From positions 1-7,246 of the forward strand of contig JAEWJD010000320.1 in assembly GCA_023386765.1 (NCBI GenBank): a DNA stretch of 7,246 bases, given 5' to 3'. A model generated the notes under the pieces. That model saw only the letters and a program-made list of their open reading frames with translations, had not been told where the DNA came from and did no database searches. Positions 1 through 5,409 of this stretch are shown here, one piece after another (the stretch's first letter is position 1; the number at the start of each line of letters is the position of its first letter). Made by a program: the position numbers and the translations under genes. The stretch is from Pseudomonadota bacterium (lineage in GTDB: Bacteria > Pseudomonadota > Gammaproteobacteria > Burkholderiales > Burkholderiaceae_B).

Positions 1-1
1 G

Positions 2-250
2 CTCAGCCCCGGCCGCGACACCCTGGCCATCACGGCCCGCGTCACGCAACTGGAGTTTTCCGGTGCGCAATGCCTGGCCAGCCTGCTGACGCCGGCCCAA
101 GAGCCCCTGATGGTGGCGCTGTCGCCCGAGGCGCCCGTGCGCGAGGGCCAAACGCTGCAGGTCTACGTGCCGCTGGCCGACTGGCATGCCTTTGACGCCC
201 AGGGCCGCCGCCTCGCACCGTTGGCCCAGGGCCTGTCTCTGGCCGCCTAG
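2..250 (+). CDS. ABC transporter ATP-binding protein, C-terminal fragment (TOBE/OB-fold region; 5' end outside window)
   Basis: Only the last 82 codons are present, read from base 2 to the TAG at 248-250. The gene starts outside the window. The visible protein has the pattern of the C-terminal OB-fold (TOBE) domain of MalK/UgpC-type importer ATPases: a strand VTQLEFSGAQ, a middle part with the VREGQTLQVYV turn, and an ending DWHAFDAQGRRL, which matches the usual '...FDAxGxRL' close of these proteins. In the family this domain dimerises and carries regulatory contacts, while the Walker and signature motifs lie in the missing N-terminal part. The gene lies 22 nt upstream of two matching permeases and their binding protein, so it should be the energy-coupling subunit of that importer. 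The family call rests on a short fragment plus context; the exact ATPase subfamily cannot be read. Confidence 0.8.
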   Translation, partial: LSPGRDTLAITARVTQLEFSGAQCLASLLTPAQEPLMVALSPEAPVREGQTLQVYVPLADWHAFDAQGRRLAPLAQGLSLAA

Positions 251-272
251 GCCGCCCCCAACGGAGCTTCCG

Positions 273-1145
273 ATGCGCATCAAACCTTCCTCGCTTGCGC
301 TCCTGCTGGGGCCCTGCCTGCTGCTGACGGCGTTGTTGCTGGTGCTGCCCCTGCTGGTGGTGGCCCTGATGTCGTTGACCGACTGGCAGTTCGGCGCCAG
401 CGGCTGGAACTGGATCGGCCTGGGCAACTATGCCGACCTGTGGAACGACACCACTTTCCGCAAGAGTTTCGCCAACACCGTCTATTACCTTGCGGCAGTC
501 TCCATCGGCTCGATCGTGATCGGCCTTTGCGTGGCGCTGCTGATCGAGGCGCAGCCCAGCTGGCGCAGCTTCTACCGCACCGCCTATTTCATGCCGGTCG
601 CCTCGACCCTGATCGCGATGGCGGTGGTATGGCAGTTCCTGATGCACCCGACCGTGGGGTTCTTCAACCATGTGCTGTCCTGGCTGGGCGCCGCGCCGCG
701 CAACTGGCTCAAGGACTATGACCTGGCGCTGCCCTCGCTGGCCGCCATCGGCATCTGGCAGATGTCGGGCCTGGCCATGGTGATGTTCCTGGCGGGCCTG
801 AAGAACATCCCCGCGGATCTGCGCCACGCCAGCCTGCTCGACGGCATGCGCCACCCGGTCGACCGCCTGTTGCGCGTGACCCTGCCCTTGCTGGGGCCGA
901 CCCTGCTCTTCGTGGTGACGATCTGCGGCATCCGCTCCCTGCAGGTGTTCGACACCGTGCACGCACTCACCCAGGGCGGACCGAACAAAAGCACCGAAGT
1001 GCTGTTGCACACCATATACGCGGAGGGCTTCGGCTTTTTCCGCATGGGCTATGCGGCGGCGATGGTCGTGATTTTCATCGCCTGCATTTTCATCCTCACG
1101 CTGATCCAGCAGATCGGCATGGAAAAACGGACCCACTACCGATGA
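273..1145 (+). CDS. ABC transporter permease, UgpA/MalF-type (carbohydrate or glycerol-3-phosphate class)
   Basis: A 290-residue inner-membrane permease of the CUT1 importer class, the length usual for UgpA-like subunits. The ATG at 273 is preceded by GGAG at 263-266, and the protein then begins with a short basic stretch and a long hydrophobic helix (residues 8-33). An in-frame start farther upstream at 186 would overlap the ATPase gene and add a non-membrane tail, so it was not used. Further hydrophobic helices fall near residues 70-92, 105-125, 152-177, 208-222 and 260-282. The cytoplasmic EAA loop that docks on the ATPase is at about 184-209, with LLDGM and TLPLLGPT recognisable, although the usual Glu is His185. 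The segment FDTVHALTQGGP (226-237) is a typical UgpA/MalF feature. The stop overlaps the next start as ATGA, so the two permeases are translationally coupled and should form a heterodimer. Confidence 0.93.
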   Translation: MRIKPSSLALLLGPCLLLTALLLVLPLLVVALMSLTDWQFGASGWNWIGLGNYADLWNDTTFRKSFANTVYYLAAVSIGSIVIGLCVALLIEAQPSWRSFYRTAYFMPVASTLIAMAVVWQFLMHPTVGFFNHVLSWLGAAPRNWLKDYDLALPSLAAIGIWQMSGLAMVMFLAGLKNIPADLRHASLLDGMRHPVDRLLRVTLPLLGPTLLFVVTICGIRSLQVFDTVHALTQGGPNKSTEVLLHTIYAEGFGFFRMGYAAAMVVIFIACIFILTLIQQIGMEKRTHYR

Positions 1146-1972
1146 CTCCCGCCCTGCCCTGGCGCCTGCTGCGCCACCTGTTGCTGATGAGCGGCGCCGT
1201 GATCTACCTGCTGCCCTTCATCTGGATGCTGTCGACCTCGTTCAAGCCGGCCGACGAGATTTTCCGCGAAGGGTTTCACCTGCTGCCCCGCCAATGGGCG
1301 GCCGTCGAGAACTACACCCGCGCGCTGACCGATGTTCCGCTGCTGCGTTACCTGTGGAATGGGGTGGTGGTATGCGCCGGCATCCTGCTGCTGCAGATCG
1401 TGGTGTCGCTGCCCGCCGCATACTGCTTCGCCAAGTTGCAGTTCCGCGGCAAGCGGCTGGCCTGGGGGCTGGTGCTGCTGTCGCTGATGATCCCCTTCCA
1501 GGCAACGGCCATCCCGCTCTACATCCTGTTCTATCACGCGGGCCTGCTGGATACCACGGCCGCGCTCATCGTGCCCTTCATCGCTTCGGCCTTCGGCGTG
1601 TTTCTCATGCGCCAGTACTTCATGGGAGTGCCCGACGACCTGATCCATGCCGCGCGGCTGGATGGCATGGGCGAATTCGAGCTGGTCTGGCGCGTGATGA
1701 TGCCGGCAGCCATGCCGGCGCTGATCGCCTTCGCGATCTTCTCGGTGGTCTGGCACTGGAACGACTATTTCTGGCCGTTGCTGGTGATCAACACCACCGA
1801 CCTGGCCACTCCGCCGCTGGGCACGATGTTTTTCAAAAACGAGGAGGCCGGCACCGACTTCGGTCCCCTCATGGCAGGCACGGTCATCATCACCTTGCCC
1901 TTGCTGCTGTTCTTTCTGTCTGCGCAGAAGCGCTTTATCGAAGGAGTCACCCTCTCGGGTGTCAAAGGTTGA
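1142..1972 (+). CDS. ABC transporter permease, UgpE/MalG-type
   Basis: The second permease of the importer, 276 residues, starting at the ATG that overlaps the previous stop by 4 nt. Hydrophobic helices are seen near residues 11-31, 72-97, 106-131, 138-160, 190-210 and 243-262, the six-helix plan of MalG/UgpE. The segment ML-STSFKP after helix 1 (29-36) is a strong marker of this subfamily. So is the C-terminus QKRFIEGVTLSGVKG (262-276), which matches the usual '(Q)RYFVEGLTxGAVKG' end. The EAA loop is at 166-193: HAARLDGM then MMPAAMPAL. As in its partner the normal Glu of 'EAA' is His (residue 169). It pairs with the upstream permease to form the translocation path. The substrate cannot be read from the permease alone. 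Confidence 0.94.
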   Translation: MTPALPWRLLRHLLLMSGAVIYLLPFIWMLSTSFKPADEIFREGFHLLPRQWAAVENYTRALTDVPLLRYLWNGVVVCAGILLLQIVVSLPAAYCFAKLQFRGKRLAWGLVLLSLMIPFQATAIPLYILFYHAGLLDTTAALIVPFIASAFGVFLMRQYFMGVPDDLIHAARLDGMGEFELVWRVMMPAAMPALIAFAIFSVVWHWNDYFWPLLVINTTDLATPPLGTMFFKNEEAGTDFGPLMAGTVIITLPLLLFFLSAQKRFIEGVTLSGVKG

Positions 1973-1978
1973 AAGGAA
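1973..1978 (+). promoter_or_regulatory. Ribosome binding site AAGGAA that fixes the binding-protein start
   Basis: AAGGAA ends 5 nt before the ATG at 1984 and overlaps the stop of the upstream permease gene. The binding-protein reading frame is open far upstream (back to about 1294), so this site, together with the signal peptide that begins directly at 1984, decides the start. Binding proteins are usually made in excess over permeases, and a strong site here fits that. Confidence 0.7.
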
Positions 1979-1983
1979 CCGAT

Positions 1984-3243
1984 ATGCAATCCCATACCCT
2001 GCTCGGCCTGGCCGCCGCCCTGACTCTGGCTTGCGGCACAACACAAGCCGCCAAGATCGAACTGGTGGTCGACTACCCCTACGCCGACGTCTTCAACACC
2101 GTGCACGCCGAGATCGCACGCCGCTTCAACGAGAAGTATCCCGACTACACCGTCAAGTTCCGCGCCCCCACGACGGAATATGAAACCGCCGCCCAACAGG
2201 CGCTGCGCCATGCCGTCACCGGCCAGCTGGCCGACGTCTCCTACCAGGGCCTGAACCGCCAGCGCGTGTTCGTCGACCGCGACATTGCGGTCGACCTCAC
2301 GCCCTTCATCCAGGCCGAACCCGACTGGGCCGCCAGCGGCTACAGCCCGGCGCTGCTGTCGCTGGGACAGGTCAACGGCAAGCAGGTCGGCATCGGCTTC
2401 TCGCTGTCCACGCCCATCGTCTACTACAACACGGACCTGATCTCGCGCGCCGGCGGCGATGCCAAGGCGCTGCCCAAGACCTGGGACGAGATCATCGCCC
2501 TGGCCGACCGCTCGCGCCAAGCCAGCTCCGGCACCAACGGCCTGCACTACGACTGGGAAATCACCGGCAATTGGCTGTGGCAGGCGATGCTGTTTTCCAA
2601 GGGCGGCGCGTTGCTCAGCGCCGACGAGAAGACGGTTGCCTTTGACGGCGACCTGGGCCGCGAATCCATCGCCCAGATGGGCCGCATGGTCGAGAAGGGC
2701 ACCATGCAGAACCTGAAGTTCAAGGACGCGGTGCAGCTGTTCGTGACCGGCAAGCTGGCCGTGCTGTCGACCTCGACGTCGCGCCTGGCCTCCATCGAGA
2801 AGCAGATCGGCGGCAAGTTCCCCATGGTGACGGGCTTTTTCCCCACCTACGGCGAACAGGCCCGCGTGCCGGCAGGCGGCAACGTGGCCATGATGTTCAC
2901 CAAGGACCCCGAACGCCAGAAAGCCGCCTGGGCCTATATCAAGTTCGCCACCGGCCCCGAAGGCGCCACCATCATGACCCAGGGCACCGGCTACTTCCCG
3001 GCCAACACCCTGCCGATCGACGACCCCGCCATGCTCAAGGGCTATTACGAGGCCAACCCCAACCAATACACCGCCGTGCAACAGCAGCCGTGGCTGACCG
3101 GCTGGTATGCCTTCCCGGGCGAAAACGGCCTGAAGATCACCGACGTCATCCATGACCACCTGCAAACCGTCTTCGACCGTTCCGCCCAGCCGCAAGCCGC
3201 GCTGCAGGATATGAGCCGCGACGTGCAGAAGCTGCTGAAGTGA
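1984..3243 (+). CDS. Periplasmic solute-binding protein of the ABC importer (UgpB-like, family 1)
   Basis: A 419-residue extracellular solute-binding protein, slightly shorter than E. coli UgpB (about 438). Residues 1-22 form a signal peptide with a hydrophobic core (LLGLAAALTLA) and a TQA/A cleavage site near 22-23. Its n-region has no Lys or Arg (MQSHT), which is unusual. Cys17 does not sit in a good lipobox, so a soluble periplasmic protein is more likely than a lipoprotein. Landmarks recognisable against UgpB are Y66 in TTEYET, LSTPIVYYNTD (141-151), LPKTWDEI (163-170), PAGGN (296-300), and GTGYFPAN (334-341), equivalent to KTGYLPIT. By my remembered alignment, the UgpB Glu after 'VY' is Gln88 here, and the Arg late in UgpB that contacts the phosphate has no clear counterpart around 375-380 (YAFPGEN). 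The ligand may therefore not be glycerol-3-phosphate. The gene is inside the transporter operon. Its stop overlaps the next gene as TGATG. Confidence 0.92.
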   Translation: MQSHTLLGLAAALTLACGTTQAAKIELVVDYPYADVFNTVHAEIARRFNEKYPDYTVKFRAPTTEYETAAQQALRHAVTGQLADVSYQGLNRQRVFVDRDIAVDLTPFIQAEPDWAASGYSPALLSLGQVNGKQVGIGFSLSTPIVYYNTDLISRAGGDAKALPKTWDEIIALADRSRQASSGTNGLHYDWEITGNWLWQAMLFSKGGALLSADEKTVAFDGDLGRESIAQMGRMVEKGTMQNLKFKDAVQLFVTGKLAVLSTSTSRLASIEKQIGGKFPMVTGFFPTYGEQARVPAGGNVAMMFTKDPERQKAAWAYIKFATGPEGATIMTQGTGYFPANTLPIDDPAMLKGYYEANPNQYTAVQQQPWLTGWYAFPGENGLKITDVIHDHLQTVFDRSAQPQAALQDMSRDVQKLLK

Positions 3244-4064
3244 TGCCCGCCATGAAATTCATCCACCTGACCGACACCCACCTGATCGCCGATGGCGGCG
3301 AGCTGTACGGCACCAACCCCAAGACGCGCCTGCGCCAGGCCGTGCAGCACATCCTGGCCCACCAGGCCAATGCCCAGGCCGTGGTCATCACGGGCGACCT
3401 GACCCACTACGGCCATGCGCCGGCCTATGCCCATCTGCGCGAATGCCTGGAGCCCCTGCCCATGCCGGTGCATCTCATCCTGGGCAATCACGACAACCGG
3501 CTGGTGTTCCAGCAGGCCTTCGCCGATACGCCGCAAGACGATGCAGGCTTCGTGCAATACGCCCGGGACTTCGGCTCCTATCGCGCGCTGTTCCTGGATA
3601 CCAATGAACCCGGTGTCTCCTGGGGGGTGTTCTGCACCCGGCGCGCGGCCTGGCTGCGCGAGCAGCTGCAAGGCTCGCAGCAACCGGTGCTGCTCTTCAT
3701 GCACCATCCCTTCTTCCCCATCGGCATCCCCAGCATGGACGCCATCTCGCTGCGCGAGACCACGGCCTTCATGGCCGCCATCGCCGGTCACGAGCACCGC
3801 ATCCGGCAGGTCTTCTTCGGGCATATCCACCGCCCGATCTGCGGGGTCTTCCGGGGCATGCCGTACTCGACCCTGCGTGGCACCAACCACCAGGTGGCGC
3901 TCGATCTGGAAGGCGATGCCCAGGTGATCGTCGGTGCACACGAACCGCCGCAATACGGCGTGGTGCTGCTCAGCCCCGACCAGGTGCTGATCCACGCCGA
4001 AGACTACCTGGACGCCGGCGGGCGTTACCTGCTGCACGAAATGCATCCGCAGCAGGCAGCCTGA
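3243..4064 (+). CDS. Class III metallophosphoesterase, GpdQ/CpdA-like cyclic-nucleotide or glycerophospho-diesterase
   Basis: A cytoplasmic calcineurin-like phosphodiesterase with no signal peptide. Counting from the Met at 3252, all ligands of the two-metal centre are present at GpdQ-like spacing: D8 and H10 (TDTH), D49 (GDL), N79-H80 (GNHD), H151 (MHHP), and H191 and H193 (GHIH). The length (270-273) equals that of GpdQ and CpdA (about 274). GpdQ hydrolyses glycerophosphodiesters such as glycerophosphoethanolamine; CpdA hydrolyses cAMP. The sequence does not settle which applies here. Being the last gene of an importer operon favours breakdown of the imported compound. The start at 3243 was chosen because TGATG overlaps the binding-protein stop by one base. 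The ATG at 3252 (MKFIHLTDTH) matches the family N-terminus more exactly and is equally possible. Confidence 0.93.
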   Translation: MPAMKFIHLTDTHLIADGGELYGTNPKTRLRQAVQHILAHQANAQAVVITGDLTHYGHAPAYAHLRECLEPLPMPVHLILGNHDNRLVFQQAFADTPQDDAGFVQYARDFGSYRALFLDTNEPGVSWGVFCTRRAAWLREQLQGSQQPVLLFMHHPFFPIGIPSMDAISLRETTAFMAAIAGHEHRIRQVFFGHIHRPICGVFRGMPYSTLRGTNHQVALDLEGDAQVIVGAHEPPQYGVVLLSPDQVLIHAEDYLDAGGRYLLHEMHPQQAA

Positions 4065-4082
4065 CACGCAGGGCGCTACAGT

Positions 4083-4110
4083 GGGGCTTTGCCTGCACAA
4101 GGAAAGCCCC
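4083..4110 (+). promoter_or_regulatory. Strong hairpin covering the ribosome binding site of the HAD hydrolase gene
   Basis: GGGGCTTT (4083-4090) pairs perfectly with AAAGCCCC (4103-4110). CCT (4092-4094) pairs with AGG (4100-4102), leaving one bulged G and a 5-nt loop GCACA, for 11 base pairs in total. The 3' arm contains the AAGGAAA stretch that would serve as the Shine-Dalgarno sequence for the ATG at 4114, and the stem ends 3 nt before that ATG. There is no run of T after the stem (CTTATGG), so it is a poor intrinsic terminator. A translational control element or an attenuator between the transporter operon and the hydrolase are the two readings. Confidence 0.6.
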
Positions 4111-4113
4111 CTT

Positions 4114-4734
4114 ATGGCCATTCGGGCAATTGCCTTCGATGTCTTCGGCACCCTGGTCCGCATCACGCGGCCCAGGCGTCCCTATCGGCGGCTGCTGCGC
4201 CTGCTCCAGGAACAGGGCCGCCCCCCGCAAGCCGATGATGCCGCCCGCCTGATGTCCCGGCCCTTGACGCTGGCACAGGCTGCCCAGGCCCTCGGCGCTG
4301 CGTTGCCGCCCGCGGCACTCGCAGCGCTGCAGGCCGATCTGGCGCTTGAGCTCGCCTCGATCAGCGCCTTTCCGGATACCGCCCTGGCGCTGCCGGCCCT
4401 GCGCGAGCGCGGTCTGCGCATCGCCCTTTGCTCCAACCTCGCCGCCCCCTATGGACCACCCGCCCTCGCCCGCTTGCCCCTGCAACCGGATGTCTGCGCC
4501 TGGTCGTATGCGGCAGGCGCCATCAAGCCGCAGGCCGCCATCTATACCTACCTGTGCGAACGGCTGGACTGCGCGCCCGAAGAAGTGCTGATGATCGGAG
4601 ACACCCCCAAGGCCGATGTCGACGGCCCGCGCGCCTTTGGCATGCAGGCCTGCCTGCTGGACAGACAGGGCCGAGCCACGGCAGGCGCCACGCACCTGAC
4701 GTCATTGATGGAAGTGGGGGATTGGGTGTACTGA
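4114..4734 (+). CDS. HAD-superfamily hydrolase (subfamily IA; haloacid-dehalogenase/phosphatase-like)
   Basis: A 206-residue soluble protein with the HAD motifs in order: motif I DVFGTL at 9-14 (nucleophile D9), a small helical cap at about 20-90, motif II CSN with S107, motif III K138 in GAIKPQ, and motif IV GDTPKADVDG (162-171) with D163 and D168. The +2 residue after the nucleophile is Phe11 rather than Asp. HAD phosphatases use that Asp as general acid/base, whereas haloacid dehalogenases carry an aromatic (DxYGT). The protein may therefore not be a simple phosphatase; substrate unknown. The ATG at 4114 gives the normal short lead into motif I (MAIRAIAFD). A GTG at 4081 would add a tail encoded by the hairpin and was rejected. 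The gene lies 49 nt behind the phosphodiesterase on the same strand, so it may be co-transcribed with the transporter operon. Confidence 0.9.
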   Translation: MAIRAIAFDVFGTLVRITRPRRPYRRLLRLLQEQGRPPQADDAARLMSRPLTLAQAAQALGAALPPAALAALQADLALELASISAFPDTALALPALRERGLRIALCSNLAAPYGPPALARLPLQPDVCAWSYAAGAIKPQAAIYTYLCERLDCAPEEVLMIGDTPKADVDGPRAFGMQACLLDRQGRATAGATHLTSLMEVGDWVY

Positions 4735-4750
4735 CCCGGACGCGGCAGCG

Positions 4751-5278
4751 TCAGGCGCGGCGCGCCTGCAGCCAATGCCGCAGCGCATCATTCATGCGCA
4801 TCTGCCAGCCAGGCCCGCTGGCCTGAAAAGCATTGACGATATCGTCGTCCAGACGGACCGTCACCTGGATCTGGGCCCGCTCGCTGGCCGGCTCGACCGC
4901 GCGCTGCATCTGCTTGAGATCGCCCGCGCTCAGTTCATAGGTATCAGGATCGGCCTCGATACCGCGATCGATGGCCGTGTCTTCGTCTTCGGTGGGCACC
5001 TGGGTGCCCGGCTTGAGGTCGGTGTACTGATGCACTTCACGCGACGTGGCCGGCCGCAGGCTGATGATGTGACGCTCTTGCTTGCGGTCCACGCAGACAA
5101 TCACATGCAACTGCTGGCCGATATAGCCGATCGCGATCATACGGCGCTCGCCGTAGCCGCGCCGTGTATCTTCGCGCACCAGCGCCTCTTGCCACTCAAA
5201 CCGCTGCGCCTCGGCCAGCGACACGCCGTGCTTGCGCTGGTTGCTACTGTCTTTGGCGGGGTCAAATGTAATTTCCAT
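4751..5278 (-). CDS. brnTA: BrnT-BrnA toxin-antitoxin encoded as one fused polypeptide
   Basis: A 175-residue protein joining two domains that are normally separate genes. Residues 1-85 look like a complete BrnT toxin (RelE-fold RNase family, usually about 90 residues): ITFDPAKDSSNQRKHGVS (3-20), GERRMIAIGYIG (43-54) and RHIISLRPATSREVHQY (69-85). The conserved basic residues K16, H17, R45, R69 and R75 are all present. Residues 87-175 look like a complete BrnA antitoxin: LKPGTQVPTEDED (88-100), GIEADPDTYELS (106-117), and a ribbon-helix-helix DNA-binding end QIQVTVRLDDDI (136-147) to GPGWQMRMNDALRHWL (155-170). There is no stop, frameshift or ATG between the parts. The only possible separate antitoxin starts are GTG codons at 5035 and 4999, without a clear Shine-Dalgarno. 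The ATG at 5278 matches the BrnT N-terminus; a TTG at 5314 was rejected. In the family BrnA neutralises BrnT and represses the operon. Whether this fusion is active, self-silenced or processed is unknown. Convergent with the hydrolase gene. Confidence 0.88.
   Translation of the reverse strand: MEITFDPAKDSSNQRKHGVSLAEAQRFEWQEALVREDTRRGYGERRMIAIGYIGQQLHVIVCVDRKQERHIISLRPATSREVHQYTDLKPGTQVPTEDEDTAIDRGIEADPDTYELSAGDLKQMQRAVEPASERAQIQVTVRLDDDIVNAFQASGPGWQMRMNDALRHWLQARRA
4752..4768. terminator. Possible GC-rich hairpin between convergent genes (weak)
   Basis: CAGGCGC (4752-4758) and GCGCCTG (4762-4768) form a 7-bp stem with a 3-nt loop GGC. It lies inside the last codons of the minus-strand toxin-antitoxin gene and 17 nt after the hydrolase stop. 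Its position between converging genes is right for a shared terminator, but neither side has a T-tract. This may only be GC-rich coding sequence. Confidence 0.2.
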
Positions 5279-5283
5279 GGGCC

Positions 5284-5296
5284 TATCGTAACGATA
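5284..5296. promoter_or_regulatory. Perfect palindrome TATCGT-A-ACGATA, candidate BrnA operator
   Basis: Six-base arms TATCGT (5284-5289) and ACGATA (5291-5296) flank a single central base. The palindrome ends 5 nt upstream of the brnTA ATG (minus strand) and overlaps the best -10 candidate. Ribbon-helix-helix antitoxins of the BrnA class repress their own promoter through inverted repeats. The site is AT-richer than the surrounding DNA. That it is bound by this protein is an inference. Confidence 0.5.
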
Positions 5297-5314
5297 AGCC
5301 GCCCCCCTAGGCAA
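5285..5314 (-). promoter_or_regulatory. Candidate sigma-70 promoter of brnTA
   Basis: On the minus strand, TTGCCT (5309-5314) could be the -35 and TACGAT (5285-5290) the -10, with an 18-nt spacer. Each matches the consensus at 4 of 6 positions. Transcription would start about at the ATG (5278), giving a leaderless or nearly leaderless message. This agrees with the absence of a clear Shine-Dalgarno before that ATG. Prediction by eye only. Confidence 0.35.
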
Positions 5315-5409
5315 CGTACATGGCCATGCTGCAGTGCCCTATGCAGCGCCGCAGCCACGCTTGGGCGTAGCAATCTGTCGTAATCGCCGCCTGCGCGGAA
5401 AGTCAAGCC

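Larger units (their letters stand above)
5279..5409. other. Intergenic region between kch and brnTA
   Basis: 131 bp between two minus-strand genes. It holds the brnTA palindrome and promoter candidate in its left part. The rest (about 5315-5409) shows no RBS-linked open frame, no hairpin followed by a T-tract and no tRNA-like fold that I can see. No intrinsic terminator for kch is evident. Confidence 0.6.

Noticed and set aside
186..272. An upstream in-frame start for the first permease
   Set aside because: It would overlap the ATPase gene by 65 nt and add a Pro/Arg-rich tail before the first membrane helix. GGAG lies just ahead of the ATG at 273.
42..1136. A long minus-strand open frame opposite the ATPase end and first permease
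   Set aside because: An antisense shadow running across two sense genes, with low-complexity H/Q/R/G-rich translation.
2011..2034. A lipoprotein cleavage site at Cys17 of the binding protein
   Set aside because: The residues before Cys (T-L-A) do not fit the lipobox well, while a normal TQA/A signal peptidase I site follows.
1765..3195. A 476-codon open frame on the minus strand opposite the binding-protein gene
   Set aside because: It lies in the codon-complement register of a clear gene. The translation is rich in G, V, H, Q and R without recognisable domains, as expected from high third-position GC.
4081..4113. A GTG start for the HAD gene
   Set aside because: It would encode 11 residues from the hairpin before the normal family N-terminus, and no ribosome binding site precedes it.
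4775..5383. A 202-codon plus-strand frame opposite brnTA
   Set aside because: The minus-strand frame has clear BrnT and BrnA signatures; this frame shows none and would cover the palindrome and promoter region.
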